Assembly: GCA_949130485.1 (NCBI GenBank)
Contig: OX422193.1
Location: 9,411,619 to 9,475,618, forward strand
Direction of reading: 5' to 3'
DNA: 64,000 nt
From: Agelas oroides
Lineage: Eukaryota > Porifera > Demospongiae > Agelasida > Agelasidae
The notes beneath the pieces are model-generated. The model did not search any database. It saw nothing but the letters and a program-made list of their open reading frames with translations, and was not told where the DNA came from. Each line of letters opens with the position of its first letter. The first letter of the stretch is position 1. A program made the translations under genes and the position numbers. Below are positions 62,772 through 64,000 of this stretch, piece by piece.

Positions 62772-64000
62772 TCAGGGAATGTATGGGGGTGAATGGAAAG
62801 TGAGGAAGATCAAGGGAATGTCGGGAATGTATGTGGGTGGATGAAGTCTTTTTGCAAGGTCAGGGGAGTGTCGGGAATGTACGTGGGTAGATTCAAAGTG
62901 TTTGGGGAGGTCAGGGGAATGCCAGGGGAATATATAGGGTGGATGCAAAGTACCAGGGGAATCCCAGAGGGTTCAATCTGTTGGGTGGATACCAAGTGTT
63001 TGGGGACGCAAGGGGAATGCTAGGGGAGTGTATGGGGGTGGATGCCTTCTGTTTGGGGATGCCAGGGGAATGCCAGGGGAACGTATGGGGGTGGGTGCAA
63101 AGTGCCAGGGGAATGTAGGGGAATGCCAGGGGAACGTATGGGAGTGGGTGCAAAGTGCCAGGCGAACGTATGGGGATGTATGCATTGTGCCAGGGGGCAC
63201 TTTGCAACCAGTCCCATACGTTCCTCTGGCATTCCCCTGGGTTTCCATGGCACTTTACACCCACCGCCATACGTTCTCTTGGCACTCCCTGCGTTCCACT
63301 GGCACAATGCACACATCCCCATATGTTCCCCTGGCACTTTGCACCCACCCCCATACGTTCCCCTGGTATCACCCTGCATTCCCCTGACACTGCACCCACT
63401 TCCATAAGTTTCCTTGGCATTCCCCTGCATTCCCATGGGATCCCCTGGCACTTTGTACTCACCCCCATATGTTCCCATGACATTCCCCTGCATTCCCCTG
63501 GATTCCCCTGGCACTTTGCACCCACCTCCACACGTTCCCCTGCATTCCCTTGGCACTTTTCATCCACTCCCATACCTTCCCATGATGCCCAGCATTTCCC
63601 TGGATTCCCCTGGGACTTTGCCCCCACTCCCGTACATTCCCCTGCATTACCCTGGATTCCCCTGGCAATTTGCACCCACTCCCGTACATTCCCCTGGCGT
63701 TCCCCTGCATTCCCCTGGCACTTTGCACCCACTCCCATATGTTCCCCTGGTGTTCACCTGCCTCCTGGCACTTGGCACCCACTTCCATACATTCCCCTGA
63801 CATTCCCCTGCATTCCCAGCGATTTCCCTGGCACTTTGCACCCACTCCCATATGTTCGCCTGGTGTTCCCATGCATTCCCTTGGCACTTTGCACCCACTT
63901 CCATACGTTCCCGTGCATTCCCCTGGCACTATCCCCACACTCCAATATGTTCCACTGGCATTCCCCTGGCACTTTGCACCCACTCCCATATGTTCCCCTG
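62772..64000. repeat. ~43-bp minisatellite in two opposite orientations
   Basis: From 62772 to about 63190 the units read GGGAATGCCAGGGGAACGTATGGGGGTGG; from about 63198 to the window end the complement appears (CCCATACGTTCCCCTGG...CATTCCCCTGGCACTTTGCACCCAC). The array continues past the window. Open frames here are artefacts. Confidence 0.94.

Noticed and set aside
62911..64000. Gly/Cys/Met-rich ORFs of up to 275 codons
   Set aside because: Product of the ~43-bp minisatellite and its inverted half.

Overview
The window is nuclear DNA of a compact animal genome. Its genes have many short introns (roughly 50-500 bp, GT-AG) and code for animal-type proteins: a synaptonemal complex SYCP1, CEP120, an ICAP1-type PTB protein, a cryptochrome and an axonemal dynein. 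Small introns, a gene every ~3-5 kb, very abundant microsatellites/minisatellites and the protein set suggest an early-branching metazoan, most likely a sponge. That placement is an inference from gene style, not from a phylogeny.

Left part (1-34.8 kb): a dense row of apparently intact genes that I assembled exon by exon. In order: TIGAR (+), a small unrecognised gene (-), GSKIP (+), a secreted Thr-rich mucin-like protein (+), SYCP1 (-, 23 exons), transaldolase TALDO1 (+), a cryptochrome (+, 10 exons), CEP120 (+, 20 exons), mitochondrial ribosomal protein bL17m/MRPL17 (-) and COP9 signalosome subunit 3 (+, 13 exons). Several pairs are head to head over a few hundred bases (unknown/GSKIP, SYCP1/TALDO1, MRPL17/COPS3). 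Most of the introns that are long carry minisatellites or foldback elements.

Middle part (34.8-55.2 kb): the quality of the genes changes abruptly. It holds a rearranged dynein heavy-chain fragment (-), a PTB (ICAP1-like) fragment joined to an FBXO9 C-terminal half with an in-frame stop, an apparently intact NUDT8-like Nudix hydrolase (-), a YIPF1/2-like gene with a frameshift, glutamate dehydrogenase pieces in opposite orientations, and a PKA/PRKX-like kinase remnant lacking its catalytic-loop exons. Short foldback (MITE-like) elements with conserved ends and variable stems are concentrated here and also occur to the left. Either this is a gene graveyard or parts of it are assembly error; I cannot separate the two from sequence alone.

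Right part (55.2-64.0 kb): essentially gene-free. A ~22-bp satellite fills about 56.9-62.8 kb and is split by a 458-bp terminal-inverted-repeat element. It is followed by a ~43-bp minisatellite that flips orientation near 63.19 kb. The open reading frames here are repeat artefacts. No rRNA, tRNA, CRISPR array or virus was recognised.
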